This document shows positions 1-12,400 of a stretch of DNA of 64,000 bases, piece after piece. A program made the translations under genes and the position numbers. This DNA comes from Apus apus (lineage: Eukaryota; Chordata; Aves; Apodiformes; Apodidae), in the NCBI RefSeq assembly GCF_020740795.1, contig NC_067283.1, positions 45,497,659 to 45,561,658 of the forward strand. The letters are read 5' to 3'. Numbering within the stretch: the stretch's first letter is position 1; each line of letters starts with the position of its first letter. Under the pieces are notes generated by a model. The model was given only the letters and a program-made list of their open reading frames with translations, made no database searches and had not been told where the DNA came from.

Positions 1-2
1 AG

Positions 3-1560
3 TTTGAGAAGACTCTGAATGACTCTACTGCAAACCAGAAATTCTTGGAAGAGAACTTGATGACAACAAAGCATGACTTGCTTAGGGTTCAGGATCAGCT
101 GTCCACAGCTGAAAAGGTTAGCATTTTGTTGTTATGTAAAGGTGACATCCTTACTCACATTTTCACTGCTTAGTAATTTAAAAGTCACCCACTACAGGAT
201 GTGGGATTTACTGATCACTCTTATGCCAGTGTATTTTTGTTATTCAGTGGAAAAACATATTGTACATAAAACAGCAAAACCACAACTAATTGTGTGAGTA
301 TAGATAACTTTAAAATTGCGTGTTTGTCTGCATAGAAGTTTTTTGAATGAAAAGTGTATACACAGTCTTCAGAAGATTTTTATTCTGATTTCATTAGAAA
401 ATAAAGCTTGTGTTTCTCTGCCTTTCTCAGTAATATTTGAATCTGCTAGCTGACTTACCTAAATTTGAACAAGTTAGAGAAACTGCTATTCTGAAACTTG
501 AGGAGGAAAAGCAAGTGATCTTTTTAAAGAGGCATATTTAGCCTAGTTTTCACAATATGTAAAGAATATGTTGGTGTTGTTATTACATAGGAATTGGAGA
601 AGAAATTTCAGCAAACAGCTGCCTATCGCAACATGAAGGAGATTCTCACTAAGAAGAATGAACAGATAAAGGATCTACGTAAGAAGCTTTCCAAGTAGGT
701 GGTGCTGTTCTCTCTGTCCAAACTGGATCCATATTCTGGATCCATGTTCTACTCCCATTTTGTTTTTATAACTGTGATGCTTCCTATGTAATATTGGAAT
801 ATACACTCTTTTTAAGGGAAAATGTATAGTCTACTTTACAGTTTCTAGTTGGCTGTTGCCTGATTTTTGACAAGCCAATCCTTCTAGTGGGTGCCAGGTG
901 AATAGGACTGATGCGTGCAACAGCAGCTACTGTGTAGCAAGTAATGAGATAATTTAGTATGGAGAGAATACAAAATATTAATGGATGTAGTAGATAAGCC
1001 CCCAGGTGCTACACACAGAGATACAGATTGCAGATGTACCAGATGCTTCAGCATTATCTTATTTCTCCTACACTTATTTATGGGAATGAGAAGTCCACAG
1101 AACATAAGCAGGGTTAGGCCTGTGTTGAGGAAAGAAAAATGCACCCTGGCCATTGTATTGTGTAGAAGACTCTCATTGTGCAAGTGCTAAGGGATCTTTG
1201 GCAACATGGATTGCCTTACACCTAAGCTGGAGGAGGACTGAGGTGGAACTTAAAACTTCTCTTTAAGCTCCTACCTGTATTTTGGGATTTGTGAGTAGGT
1301 TCCTGGTCATTCCCTCATCTACTGTTTGGTAAACTGGCCAATTTTAAATGGAGATAATAGTCTAAAAGGTATATACCTTTGTCTGTGCCCTAAGTGGAAC
1401 AGGGAGCTTTGACAGGAATGTGTCACTAGCGGCAGCAATTTGTTGCTTGGGTTTCATGTTTTCTTTAGAGAAAAAATGTCTCTGATATTTTTTACTCTTG
1501 TTCTAATGATTATATTTCTGTTTATATTTTTTAATCCTCAGATACGAGCCAGAGGACTAA
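3..1560 (+). CDS. LZTFL1: LZTFL1, 3' part: last three coding exons of leucine zipper transcription factor-like 1
   Basis: Coding exons 3-116 (may start upstream of the window), 591-694 and 1542-1560 give the C-terminal 78 residues. They begin FEKTLNDSTANQ, run through a charged coiled coil with KKFQQTAAYRNMKE, and end KYEPED before the TAA at 1558-1560. This matches the C-terminus of LZTFL1 as I remember it. Donors are GTTAGC and GTAGGT; acceptors are TACATAG and CCTCAG. The reading phase is kept across both introns, and the last coding exon supplies only six codons including the stop. In the known family, LZTFL1 is a cytoplasmic coiled-coil protein that binds the BBSome and restrains its entry into cilia. 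The next gene, SLC6A20, lies downstream on the same strand, as in other amniotes. The gene is truncated by the window edge, not broken. Confidence 0.92.
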
Positions 1561-2490
1561 AACACCAAGAATATCTGATCTATCAGAGGCTGCCGTAGAC
1601 AAAAAAATGTAGACTGGTACTATTTTTTGAAAATCTTTGTTTTGAATAGTATAATTTTTGCTTCTAGTGCTTAAACTTTTTATAAATACTGATAAGATGC
1701 TGAAACTCCTGTCTACTCCTTATAAACCTACAATTTATAGTTATTCATTACTGTAGTCATGTCTTTAGTTGTTAACCATTGACATTCCTTCAGAAATATC
1801 AAGCAAGCTTATTGAAGACCTTAAACCATTCTCTACAAATAAAGGAGTTTATTTTTGTAAAGAAAAAGAAAAAAGGAAAAAATAAACATTAGAGGTTTTT
1901 TTTTTGATGTCTTTGAAGTGGAAACTCCCATTGTTACTTTTGTATAGTTAATGTAGCCATGGAATGGCATTGTATGTGGAACTTGCATCGGTAGTAGGAA
2001 AAAGTAGGAGGAAAAAAAATAAACATGCAGGTTCTGAAATATTATTTGACACTGGACATCTCATACCTCAGCAAAACGTGGTCTGTAACATTTTGCTTGA
2101 GGGTGTTCATTAGATAGTGAGGTAAATATGCTTTTAGCAGAAATGTTGGACCCTTTCAAATAAAGCCACCAATCAGAGTTATACTTTTTCACTTGAATTT
2201 GTTTATAACAAATTTGAACACCAGAATACAGTACTTGCCAGTACTCTTAGCTTCAAGATTATAATCTCTAAAAGCATAGGAAAGTTGCTAATGGAGCAGC
2301 TTTCTTGAGAAGTAAGTTATTTTTAGATATTTTCATCTTTCCCTATTGTAACCTCACCAGAGACCCGCTTCCTTCTCCCAACTCTTGCTTGTGCTCCTTT
2401 GCCTTGTGTTTATCTGGAAGCCTCTTACTACTGTATTCTACTTTTTCGTCTGTCCCTGTTTGTGTGTATGTTGTGTTTATTTCAAATAAA
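1561..2490 (+). terminator. LZTFL1: LZTFL1 3' UTR with several polyadenylation signals
   Basis: AT-rich non-coding sequence follows the stop. AATAAA hexamers lie at 1838-1843, 1881-1886, 2018-2023, 2159-2164 and 2485-2490, so alternative 3' ends are likely. The true end cannot be fixed without transcript data. Confidence 0.6.
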
Positions 2491-5400
2491 CCATTCTGTT
2501 TTCAAACACTTTATCTTTAAGAAGCTCTTTTTTTAATAGGAATCTTTTGTATAGCTTTTTTTTATTTTTTATTTTTTTTTTAGTATCTGTAGAAATCAGA
2601 CCAGTAGAGAATCTTGCTAGAAATGCAAACATGTAAGTTACAGATTGGTGCCCAAAGGCACACCATGTCAAACAGCTGTTTGGCTGTACACAGCCATTTG
2701 TACACAAAAAAGTGTACCAGTGGCAGGGCTGGGAAAGGGCTGGTGTGGATGTGTGGATGGTACAGAAACTGGCATTTCACAGTGTTTGTCTCAGCAGCTG
2801 CTTGAACTGAAATGGATTGTTTTTTTTCATTCTTTCTTAGATGGGCAAAGCTGTTAAAATTCCTCAAGCAGTGATGCTCCGCTCAAACCTGCCATACTTC
2901 TGCAGTCCACAAATTCTTTTGTTTTCCTTTTTCCCCCACTGGTTAAGCAAGGTTGTCTGAGATAAAGTCCTGTCTGTAGCATGATATTATTGCTGTAGTG
3001 TGATAGGGCTTCATGGGCATATTCCTCGTGCAGTGTCAGGTGAATTAATGAAAGGTATTATTTTGCTTCTTGTACAGTCACTAAAATGTTATGTTCTTAA
3101 TAGGAATGTACCAAAGAGCTTTCTGGCCTGTGCTTCCTCAAATCAATTATGTTGATACCAACAGGTATACTTGTCTGGGTGAATATTGTGTGTGCTTTTG
3201 TAATGACACTCCTTTTAATGAGCTTAATTATTGTTTCTAAAATGGCAAGCAAAGGGTGAAGAAAGGCAGAGAATCTCATTATTTCTGCTGGTTTTCTTCT
3301 CTTCTGATATATCTTCGGCTGTTGATCTAGCTAAAATGTTGTCTCTGATAGGCATCAACAAGAAAGTAGTAATCTTCATGAAGTAAGTTTGCTGTAGGCA
3401 AGTGTGGTTACAGACCTTGTTATGTCCTATAATGAATAAGGCAAATCTTGTAGAGAATGATGCAGTGCAAAATGGAAACACTGAGTTTGATAACCTGCCA
3501 GTTTAGTGAGTACAGTATCAGTGGGATGCTGTCATTGGTTTGCATTGCTCAGTGACTAAGGTAAAGGTCTTGTGTGGAACTCTTGAGAAAAAAATACATC
3601 ATGATTTATCCATCAAAGAGGACATGGAGAATTAGACAGTATCCTCCTTTTCTTGAGATAGATGAAATATTCTGAAGATGAAGGGGACAGCTGAACCTCA
3701 CCTGATTGTGTCAGGTGTTTCTAAAACTTCACTTCTTTCCCTGAACTGTAAATTCTAGTTCTGCTTTTACCAGCCTTTGTTTTTCAGAAGTCCATTATAC
3801 TGATCAAATTGACATAATCTGTTGTGTGTTGTTGGTTGTGTTGGTTTTTTTTTCATTTCAGCTGTTAATTGCTTAGTTATGCCTGAAAGGAATGTTTAAA
3901 AAGAAAATGTCTCCCTAACTGGTTGATCCGCAGGAAGCAAATCTCTTTCCAGCTGGGTGGGGTTTTTTTGCTCACAAACTGAAGTGTATTTTCTATGGGA
4001 ATGAAATCTAGGCAGCTCAGTTTAGCTAGTATTGATTCTGAAAGCTAACAAACAACCCTGTGCTGTAATGGTGACTTGAGTTCAGCAGTTGGTCATTAAC
4101 AAATGACCCAGCCGTGCTGCCTGCTACCTTCGTAATGAGACAGTGTGTTACCTGATGTTCTTTAACTGCTCATAAAGTACTTCTTATTCTGTTTTTCTCC
4201 TGTGGATAGTAGCTTTGCTTTTTTAATGTTCTAGGATGAGTATTAATGTATACCACTTAAACTTGCAAGTGGTCCTCCTTACTTGATAGACCAGTGTAAA
4301 AACAGCTGCAATTTGGACATTTCCCACGTACCTTACTTTTGGGAAATCCACTGTCATCTGCCAGGCACTTAGATTTCAATTTAGCTAGAAAGTTCTTTAG
4401 ATTTCTCAGTCTGACTTCCCCCTTCTGGCATAATCAAGGAGTGCTCTTGGCTTCTGTGTGATACCTAATGCTGTCAGGCCACAGTTGAATGGTTCTTACT
4501 CCCTCAGGAAACAAACATGAATCATCTTGTGATGTCACATGGCCAAATGGATCAAGCTGAAGTCTGAGCTGCTCTAGGAGGCCAGGCATTTTAGAACGCA
4601 TTGCAAAACAATGTTATTTGATGATAAGTTTGTATGTCAGCAGGTAAGAATTATCTTTATTATTATTATAAATGTTTCTAACTAGTTTTGATCAGAGAAT
4701 GTGCCCACTGGAATTACCCTGTGAACGTGAAAACATTGGCCCAGGATTCCTGGTCTGCTCTGACCACCTACAGTGCTCTCCCTGGAGATGCCTAGATCTG
4801 CCCTCCTTATCAACCTTCTCTCAGACATACCCTGAAACATTAGGCAGCCTGTTTGGAGTCAACTCTTCCTAATAAAGGTGGGTTGGTACATGTAATTCTG
4901 TTTCAGCAGTCTTAATATCTAGAGACTTTAAATTTTTTTTTTTTTTTTTAATTATTCTTTTTAGGAACCTGTTAATGTAGTGCCTTGGAGTGTCTTGTAA
5001 GCGATGGTGATGAGGAGTGGTTGGTGCAGGACTCTGACAGGGCAGCTCAAGACTGACAGCTGCTGGTGAGCAAGAGAGCTGCCTGGAGACCTCCCGAACC
5101 TGCAGGCAAGCTTTGACTGAGAGAAAGTGAGAGCTGGAAGAAGACAAGCAAAATAACTGAATAGGCCCGATATCCTTTAGATTTTAGTGAGGTGCCAGTT
5201 TGTGGCTCTCTTGTTTTACACAGGCAGGTTGTGAAGTCTGGGTGAATTCTGTGAATTGGAACTGTGTTGAGTGCAACTTGATGGAGGGAGAATTCTATAA
5301 AACCCCACAGTTAAAAGACTGGTAGAGCTGTGGTGATAAAGAAAGGAACATAAAAGGAGATACTCTTCTCAAACATCCTTTCTTAGGGATAAGGCCTCCA

Positions 5401-6023
5401 TAAAGATGTTTTATATTCTTGATCTCTGGAGACTGAAGTAGTGCAAAACAGTTTTAAGAGTGATTAAGGGGCTGGATGTGACTTCAGAGTACAGACCAAA
5501 GGCATCATCTACAGTTTGGAACCCAGAATCAAGTAGTAGTGATGAGCTGGAAGGAATAATTGCAATCCTAATAACTTCTTAGAGGAACAACAGTGATCTC
5601 CAGTTACAGGTAGAGCAATCATACAACAGTTGTTATAGCCTATGAGTTGTCAAAGACCTGGAAATCTGGCTAGATTTTTTTATTTCTCCTAAATCAAAGA
5701 AACATGGGGCTTAGCAACTCTGGACAATGAATCCAAGCAGAAGAAACATGTGGGGGCTGCAGCTCTCTTGGCTGTATATCTGCTTCCTGTGACACCATCA
5801 CTAAACATTTGCAGAGCTTGTAGAGGCTGTTTCATTGCTTCCCTTTGATACTCCTCTAATATGCTAACAGCCAGCACTTTTCCATTGGGATGGAAATGCC
5901 TCCAGCAATGGAAAATACTAAATGCCAGGACTGGCCCCCACTGATGCTTTGATCCCCTCCTATATGTCTGGCTCATCAAGGAAAGTGCAGAAAGTTTATT
6001 TTTAAATCTAGGGGTTATAGTCA
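2491..6023. other. Intergenic DNA between LZTFL1 and SLC6A20, no gene recognised
   Basis: Short open frames here have no recognisable protein features and no supporting splice structure. There is a poly-T run near 4929-4949 and a short TTA microsatellite near 4658. The first part may still be LZTFL1 3' UTR. Confidence 0.6.
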
Positions 6024-6481
6024 TGCACTTGGATCACAACAACCCCATATGACATTACAGGCTTAGGGAAGAGTGGCTGGAAAGCTGCCCAGCAGAAAAG
6101 GACCTGGGGCTGCTGGCTGAGAGCTGGCTGAATATGAGCCAGCAGTGTGCCCAGGTGGCCAAGAAGGGCAACAGCATCCTGGCCTGCGTCAGGAATAGTG
6201 TGGCCAGCAGGAGTAGGGAGGTGGTGGTGCCCTCGTTCTCAGCATTGGTGAGGCTGCACCTCGAGCACTGTGTGCAGGTTTGGGCCCCTCACTACAGTAG
6301 GGATGTTGAGGTGCTGGAGCATGTCCAGAAAAGCAGCTGGTGCAGAGTCTAGGGAGCAAGTCCTATGATGTGGTGCTTAGGGACATGGTGTAGTGGTGGA
6401 CTTGGCAGTGTGCTAGGTTAGTGGTTGGACTCAATTATCTTAACGGGCTCTTCCAACCTGAATGATTCCATGATGCTGTGT
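6024..6481 (+). mobile_element. CR1 LINE fragment, 5'-truncated and internally deleted
   Basis: The sequence matches the 3' third of the CR1 reverse transcriptase ORF. It encodes degraded residues such as GEEWLESC-like, [18 protein letters not shown] and [16 protein letters not shown]. It then jumps at about 6373 to the CR1 3' tail (GGTGCTTAGGGACATGG, then GTGGTGGACTTGG) and ends in the ATTCCATGATGCTGTG motif. The jump means a few hundred bases of the consensus are missing. CR1 elements typically insert with an intact 3' end and a truncated 5' end, as seen here. Confidence 0.9.
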
Positions 6482-9089
6482 TAGATGTAGCATAATCAAG
6501 TCTAGGCTACCTGGTGGAATTGCTCCTTCCTCCCTTGATTCTGTCTCTTTTGGCAATAGATCTGTTAAGCTTCTCTCCTACCCTCAAATCATGGTCCCCA
6601 ACCTGTTGCTAGGACTCCAGACTGCCTTTTTGCTTGTGTTTTAAGTAGCTGGGAGAAACATGTGGCTTCTTACTGTGCTGGTGTCAAAAGACACAAGCCC
6701 ATGATTTTTGGTTCGTTCCTTGACCCAAGTTCTTCCAGTTTTGCTTCAGTGAGAAATGGGATTCTCTGTTGTGTTTACCAGCTTCTCATTACATTTATAT
6801 AGGGCAGTTCTTATGCTGTCCCATTGGTCCCTGGCCTGCTGTGAAGATGAACCCCTACCCTTTCACACCCACTTTTCCAAAACCCCACACTCACGTTTGT
6901 TAAGTACTGGGGAAAATACTACCTTCTAATCCTTCTTTGTCATGACCAGTGAAATGATCAGAAGTTCTTGCATGTGTCTATTAGAGGCTTATCTTTGTCC
7001 CTGCAGATAAAGCCCAAATCCTTGCCCAACCCAAAGCAAAAAAAGGAGTTGAAATCTTGAATGGCATCAGAAATAACATATTGATTGTCTGAGGTGTTTA
7101 AGGAAAGTCCCACAGGAAGAATCCCTAACTGTTACTTGTTTCAGTACCTTCCAGTATATTTACAGTCTGTCTCACAAGGAGCCACTGGATGACAGGCACT
7201 TTGCTGGCTGCCTAAGGGTATGACTGCCTTTAAAAAAAAATCTCGTCATAGTTTGTGAGCTGAGCTGCTTTTGAGACTGACATTTGTGAGAGAGAGAAGG
7301 ATTCATTTCATTGCATCTGAACTTCCTTATCTGGCCTGACCTGAGCCAAGGACACACCACCTCTGTGCTTTCACAGTCTCCCCAGTCCATTTGTGAACTA
7401 GTTTGAAATGTAATGGGAAGGACGTACAGAGCCAAGGAAATGTTTAACTTGATCCTACTCACCGGTAGCAGTAATCCATTCACACAGAAGCATCCCAAGT
7501 GTTGTGCTATATTTTAAGCTGTCCTGCCTGCTGTATGAATGCTGTAAGTTATTTATAAGCATCATCTGTGATAAATCCCACAGGGAGCGATGGACATTGA
7601 ACTTTTTAATAATTTATTTTTTATTTTATTTTTAATAATTTGCAGAAGTTTTTGTGATGTGGGATGGTTGCGCATCTGTAGCTGCTCAGTGTGTCTCATT
7701 CAGTTTAATAGCTTGTGGACCTAAAATTGCCTTGGATTATTCCTTCCAGCAGAATTCAGGGTTCCCCATGAGGCTTGCTTCCAGGGCTGGCTGGCATGTT
7801 GCAGTTCTGTGAGCAAGACAGGAACAGCAAAGATGTTGCAGAAGAGCCAGGATGTTGCAAAAGAGCCACAAGCTCCCTCAAAACTCTACTCTGGGAGGTT
7901 TGGCAAACTGATGTTTTCCAATTACAGCCTCCATTTCCAGCAGCACTAAAACAAGCTGTAAAGAATGGATTCACTTACGGAAGATGCACAAACCTTTTGC
8001 AGTCACCTCTTATAACATGCAAAAAAAGTGATGTCCCACTTTGTGATTTTGCTGCTGCAGTTGTCTCGTCAGCAAGTCCTACTGGTCTCAACAACCCTGC
8101 AGGACACACTCTGCAATTTGTGCTCATGTCCAGAGGCCCTGTGGTAGAGGTTCTCACCCATACCTGGTGAGATGTTGGAGCAGCACACGCAGCACTGGCA
8201 GGGAACAGGTCACTGGCACTGGAGGAATGGGACTGACAGCAGCTGAGCAGGTTTTACCTGTAAAATGGACCCAAATGGCATCCAGTCCTGGTGTTAAAAA
8301 ACTCCACGCATTTAGACAAAAGGAGGAAACTGAGTCTTTGGACTTTCTCAGCTCCTTTGTATTTCTCTGGACACTGCTGGTAGACTCCTTCAGTGGGAGA
8401 CCTGCCTGAAGGGGTTGAGCTCAAAGTGTACCTTGGCAGGGGCCCAAGCACACAGGGTTCATGTTCAGACCTGACATCTCTGCGTGTGTTCAGATGACCC
8501 AAAGGCCTCCTAAGTCCTTCTGCCTCCACATTGGGCCAGAGACACCTTTTCCCAGTGGTCTTTATATATCTTTGGTCCCTGCTGCTTAACAGTATTTTTA
8601 AATGGCAAATAAAAGTTCAGAAAAGTTCATCTGCAGCAGTGGGGTTTCAGCATGAAGGTAAGTGAGAAGACTGGGTTATTTTGGGTGCTCACACAGTGCT
8701 TGTAGAGGGAGGGTAGAGTTCTGGATGGTCAGGCTGGAGTGTTGTACTTGAGGCTGCAGCAGGCTGGGGACATGCATGGCTGACAGGAACTGTTTCAAGG
8801 CCACTTTTGGAACTGTGAAGTTCACTGGGCTGGTTGGGGAGAGCACCAGGGTGCAAGTGATGGGTTATCTGAGGACCTGTTTAGGGCATGGGACTCTGGG
8901 AACAAAAGGTAGATCTGACAACCACGAAGTCCAGTCCTAATGGTCTGGGGACCCTTTCCCCTGTGCTATCAAATCCAAGCTGGTGCCACGCACATAAATG
9001 CCTCTCCCAGTGAAGAGAGCCCTGTGGGGAAGGAGTCTCCCATTTCCAGAACCAAGCTGTTGTCCCATCCCTGTGTCAAGTTGGCGTGT
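6482..9089. other. Intergenic DNA upstream of SLC6A20, no gene recognised
   Basis: No open frame with splice sites or recognisable motifs was found on either strand. A very AT-rich patch lies at about 7605-7645. Open frames at 7775-8170 and 7172-7498 look like chance frames. Confidence 0.55.
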
Positions 9090-9402
9090 GAGCCGATAAA
9101 AACCCCTGGGCTCACATCTTCCCAGAAATGCCAGTCAAAACCCAAGCAGCTATTCACCCAAAGTACCAATTTTATAGTTCTGCGTGTGTGTCTATAATCT
9201 ATTTACCAGCATTCCTACTTCAGTATGTGCCTGTTAATAAGATTAGTAATTGAAAAGCTTGATAGGAATTGGCAAGCACAGCTCCTCCGCCTTCCCCTCC
9301 CCTCCAAGCCGGGCTGGCGTGGAGTCTGAGGCAGGGCTGGCAGAGCACCTGAAGGAGGGCAGGCACGAAGGCTCTGCTGGAACCTCTGCCTGCAAGGAGG
9401 CA
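9090..9402 (+). promoter_or_regulatory. SLC6A20: Probable SLC6A20 promoter and 5' UTR region
   Basis: The stretch lies directly upstream of the start codon. It holds a TATA-like GATAAAAAC near 9095 and a GTTAAT HNF1-type half-site at 9233-9238 followed by ATTAGTAATT. A pyrimidine- and GC-rich leader is at about 9285-9400. The transcription start cannot be placed, and an upstream non-coding exon is possible. HNF1 control is known for renal and intestinal amino acid transporters, but the half-site alone is weak evidence. Confidence 0.3.
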
Positions 9403-12400
9403 ATGGAGAAATCCCGGCCGCTATGGGACAACCCCCTGCAGTTCATTTTTGCCTGCATTTCCTATGCTGTGGGGCTAGGAAATGTGTGGAGGTTTCCATA
9501 CTTGTGTCAGATGTACGGAGGAGGTAAGTGTGGCTTATGTTTCTCACTTCACTCGAGGATTATGGCAGGCTTTAAATCCAAAAGTGTGTTGTCCACGCCA
9601 ATGCCCTGTCCACCAAGCAGGGCCTGGGGCAGAGTAGGAGGTCAGGCTTTTTGTTGGTGTGCAGTCTTTTCTATTGCTGCTTTATTTTACATATTCTTCA
9701 GCATGAGACTTTTACCTGACAGCTGCCTGATACAGCAGCTTTCATTTCCTTGAAGTGCAGTGCAACAGTGGCAAGGCCCATGTTTTCTGCAAGAGTGGAG
9801 GTAGAGTGAGAGATGTACTACCACATGGTATTAATGTATTACTTTCTTGCCCCGTTGAGCCACTCTGAAGGCATCAGAAACTAGTTCAGTTCCTTGTTAG
9901 TTCACTTGGAGCACATTGAGAAAGGGAAGTGCTTATGCCGATTCCGGGATCGGCTGGATTCTGTCAATTCGCTGTCACTAGTGTTGTCTTTCATACGAAA
10001 CCTTACTTTAGGAAGTGATAACTTGGCTGCAATTCTGCCCTGAAGTTGGCTGAAACTCCTTAATCAACAGGAGTTGCACAGCTAAAGCCTCCTGGCTAAA
10101 GCTTTGAAAATGGGGAATGAATTGGGCTCCAGAAAAACCCAGCCTCTTTGAAAGATTGTCCTTCTAGGTCCAAACAGGAGAAAGATATTGTCTGTATCAT
10201 ACCAGCCACAGATACTCTTCCTTAGAAATCAAAATTCAGTTGATTAGATTAATTAAAACCCAACACTGATAATATTTTCTAATATACAGCTACCACTAAT
10301 GACCATGTCTTGAATAATCCTTATAACAAGCCTCTTTTTACCAGACATCACAGTTTCATACTGCTGCTTGTACCTCATCGGTTGTTGTAGTGTTGGACCC
10401 ACCTCAGTTGTGTATTAAGTGACATGATGAGCACCTGCCTCATCTGCTTCTGGTCTGCCTCTGCCTTCCCTTCAGGAAGAAACACACCGAGATGTTTCAG
10501 TGCTTCTTTGCTTGTTTTCTGTTTGTTTTGTTGGCTTGTAGCTTGTAAATGCACATTGGGTGGTAGGTTCATGCTGGTTGTTGAGAAGTCAGCTTGGTCC
10601 TGGGACTTCATCAGAGCTGCTCAGTGGGATCAGGTCAGAAAAATAAAGCCATAATACACTGGGTGAAATCACAGTAGAAGCTAGATGCTGCAGTAACTGA
10701 AGTTTTCTTACATGTTTCAGACAGCAGAGGAGACAGACATGCAGTGATTCCAGGTATATTCCTCTATGCAGATGCTTTTGAGAGTAGGGACTTCATGTCT
10801 GACAGTGGACTCTAGCACAATGCAAGTGTTTCTGCACACAGCTAAAATGCCTGTGATGAGTTCACCAGCAGCCTATCTTGGCAGACACCCTGAAGGACAG
10901 CAAAACTCAGACACTGGGGTCTTTGTGTGGTTTATCCTCTTCTTACCAGCCATCAGTAGTGTAGTAGATGGTGAAAATTATCTGAAATGTAGCCAAAGCT
11001 GGAACACTTGATTCAGCAAAAAAACCCAGAAGACTCAGTAAAGCTAAGTATTTTCTGAAAAGCATGTCTCAATGAGGAGTTTCTCCATTGCTTTTGTCCT
11101 CCCTGGTTAGATTTTCCAGAGGAGAGACAGCTCTCCCTCCTGTGAAATTAAAACTCCTGACAGCAGGCTTTGCTTTTCTTAATTGTTTTTCACCACCCTC
11201 TTAGAAAGGATTCGGTGGCTTTCCAGGGGTCTGCAAAACCCACACAGTCAAAACATCTTTTCAGGAGCTTAAAAGCTGGATAAGGCAGGCGCTAGGCTTA
11301 GGGGGTTTGCCAGCAACTGCTTGTTTGGCATCTTCCTTGTAGAAAAGCACAAAGCCAATGTCTGTCCTGCCCAGCAGAGCCCTTATGGCTGATGGTACTC
11401 ATAAACAGGGTATTTGCAGACTTTACAACCTCCTGTCTTTCTGTTCATCAGCATCTTGCCTCCTTCCTCTTGCTTGTCTCTAGAGAGCTTGGTCTGAGGA
11501 GAGCCAGGGGGGTTCAGACCTTGTAGCTGCATTTCTCCTGTCCATAAGCAGGCTGAGCCAGGCCAAAGCGATGCTAGGATGGGTGTACAGCAGGATGGGT
11601 GCTCTGCAGCTCCCACCCCTGAGCGGGGAGGCCCTGGGCACCAGGTGGGATAGTGAGCAGGGGCAAGGGTGTTGCTGGCCAAGCATGGTGCCTGGAGCAG
11701 GCCTGGGCCATGTTCCATAGGCTGTGCCAGCTGTGGGGGTGTCTGGCCTTGGGCCTGTGTTTGTGGGTGATCGACACTGTGTGGAGCAACGCTCAGGTGT
11801 AAATGAGCAGGGAGGTCAGTGGAGCTGTGCTGGTTCCCAGCGGTTAAGGAGCTGGTTCATGCAGCTGCCCAGAGTCACTTTCATGAGACGTTGTGGTTCA
11901 ACCCTTTAGAAAAGTAGCACCAGCAGCAAGACTGAAGTGCAAACAGGGTGCAGAGCAGAGGGCTTAGCCCCGGCACCCCCAGCTGTGGGGGGACACTGGG
12001 GTGAAGAGCAAGCCTGGAGGCACTCCTCTTCCTTGCAAAGTGGCAAAGCCATTGCCAAGAATGTGGTGAGGCTGCTTGGAGAGTGGAAGAGCCTTTGCAA
12101 AGGGCCCAATGCTGATTCCCCCTGCAGTGTGTGGCAAAACTCCTCTCAGCAACTGCTGGGGCAGCTCACACCTTGCCAGGACAGAGCAGCTGCGGGAGCT
12201 CTTAACGCTCCGACAGCTCCCTTGTGGCATAGGAAGTTATCTAACAGACTAACAAAGGGGTTGTTAATTACCAGAGAGCTGGGAGGTGGGAAATTAATTC
12301 CCAGAATAAACCGGATTATTGCTTGATGTGTATTTCCAGTTCTTTCCCTCAGTCACTGCCCAGAGTTCATTCCGCTGCGGTGCTGCACCGAGCCCATTGC

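Noticed and set aside
9250-9402. Open frame extending the SLC6A20 N-terminus upstream
   Set aside because: It begins at TTG and has no ATG. The protein from the ATG at 9403 already matches the family start (MEK-RPLW).
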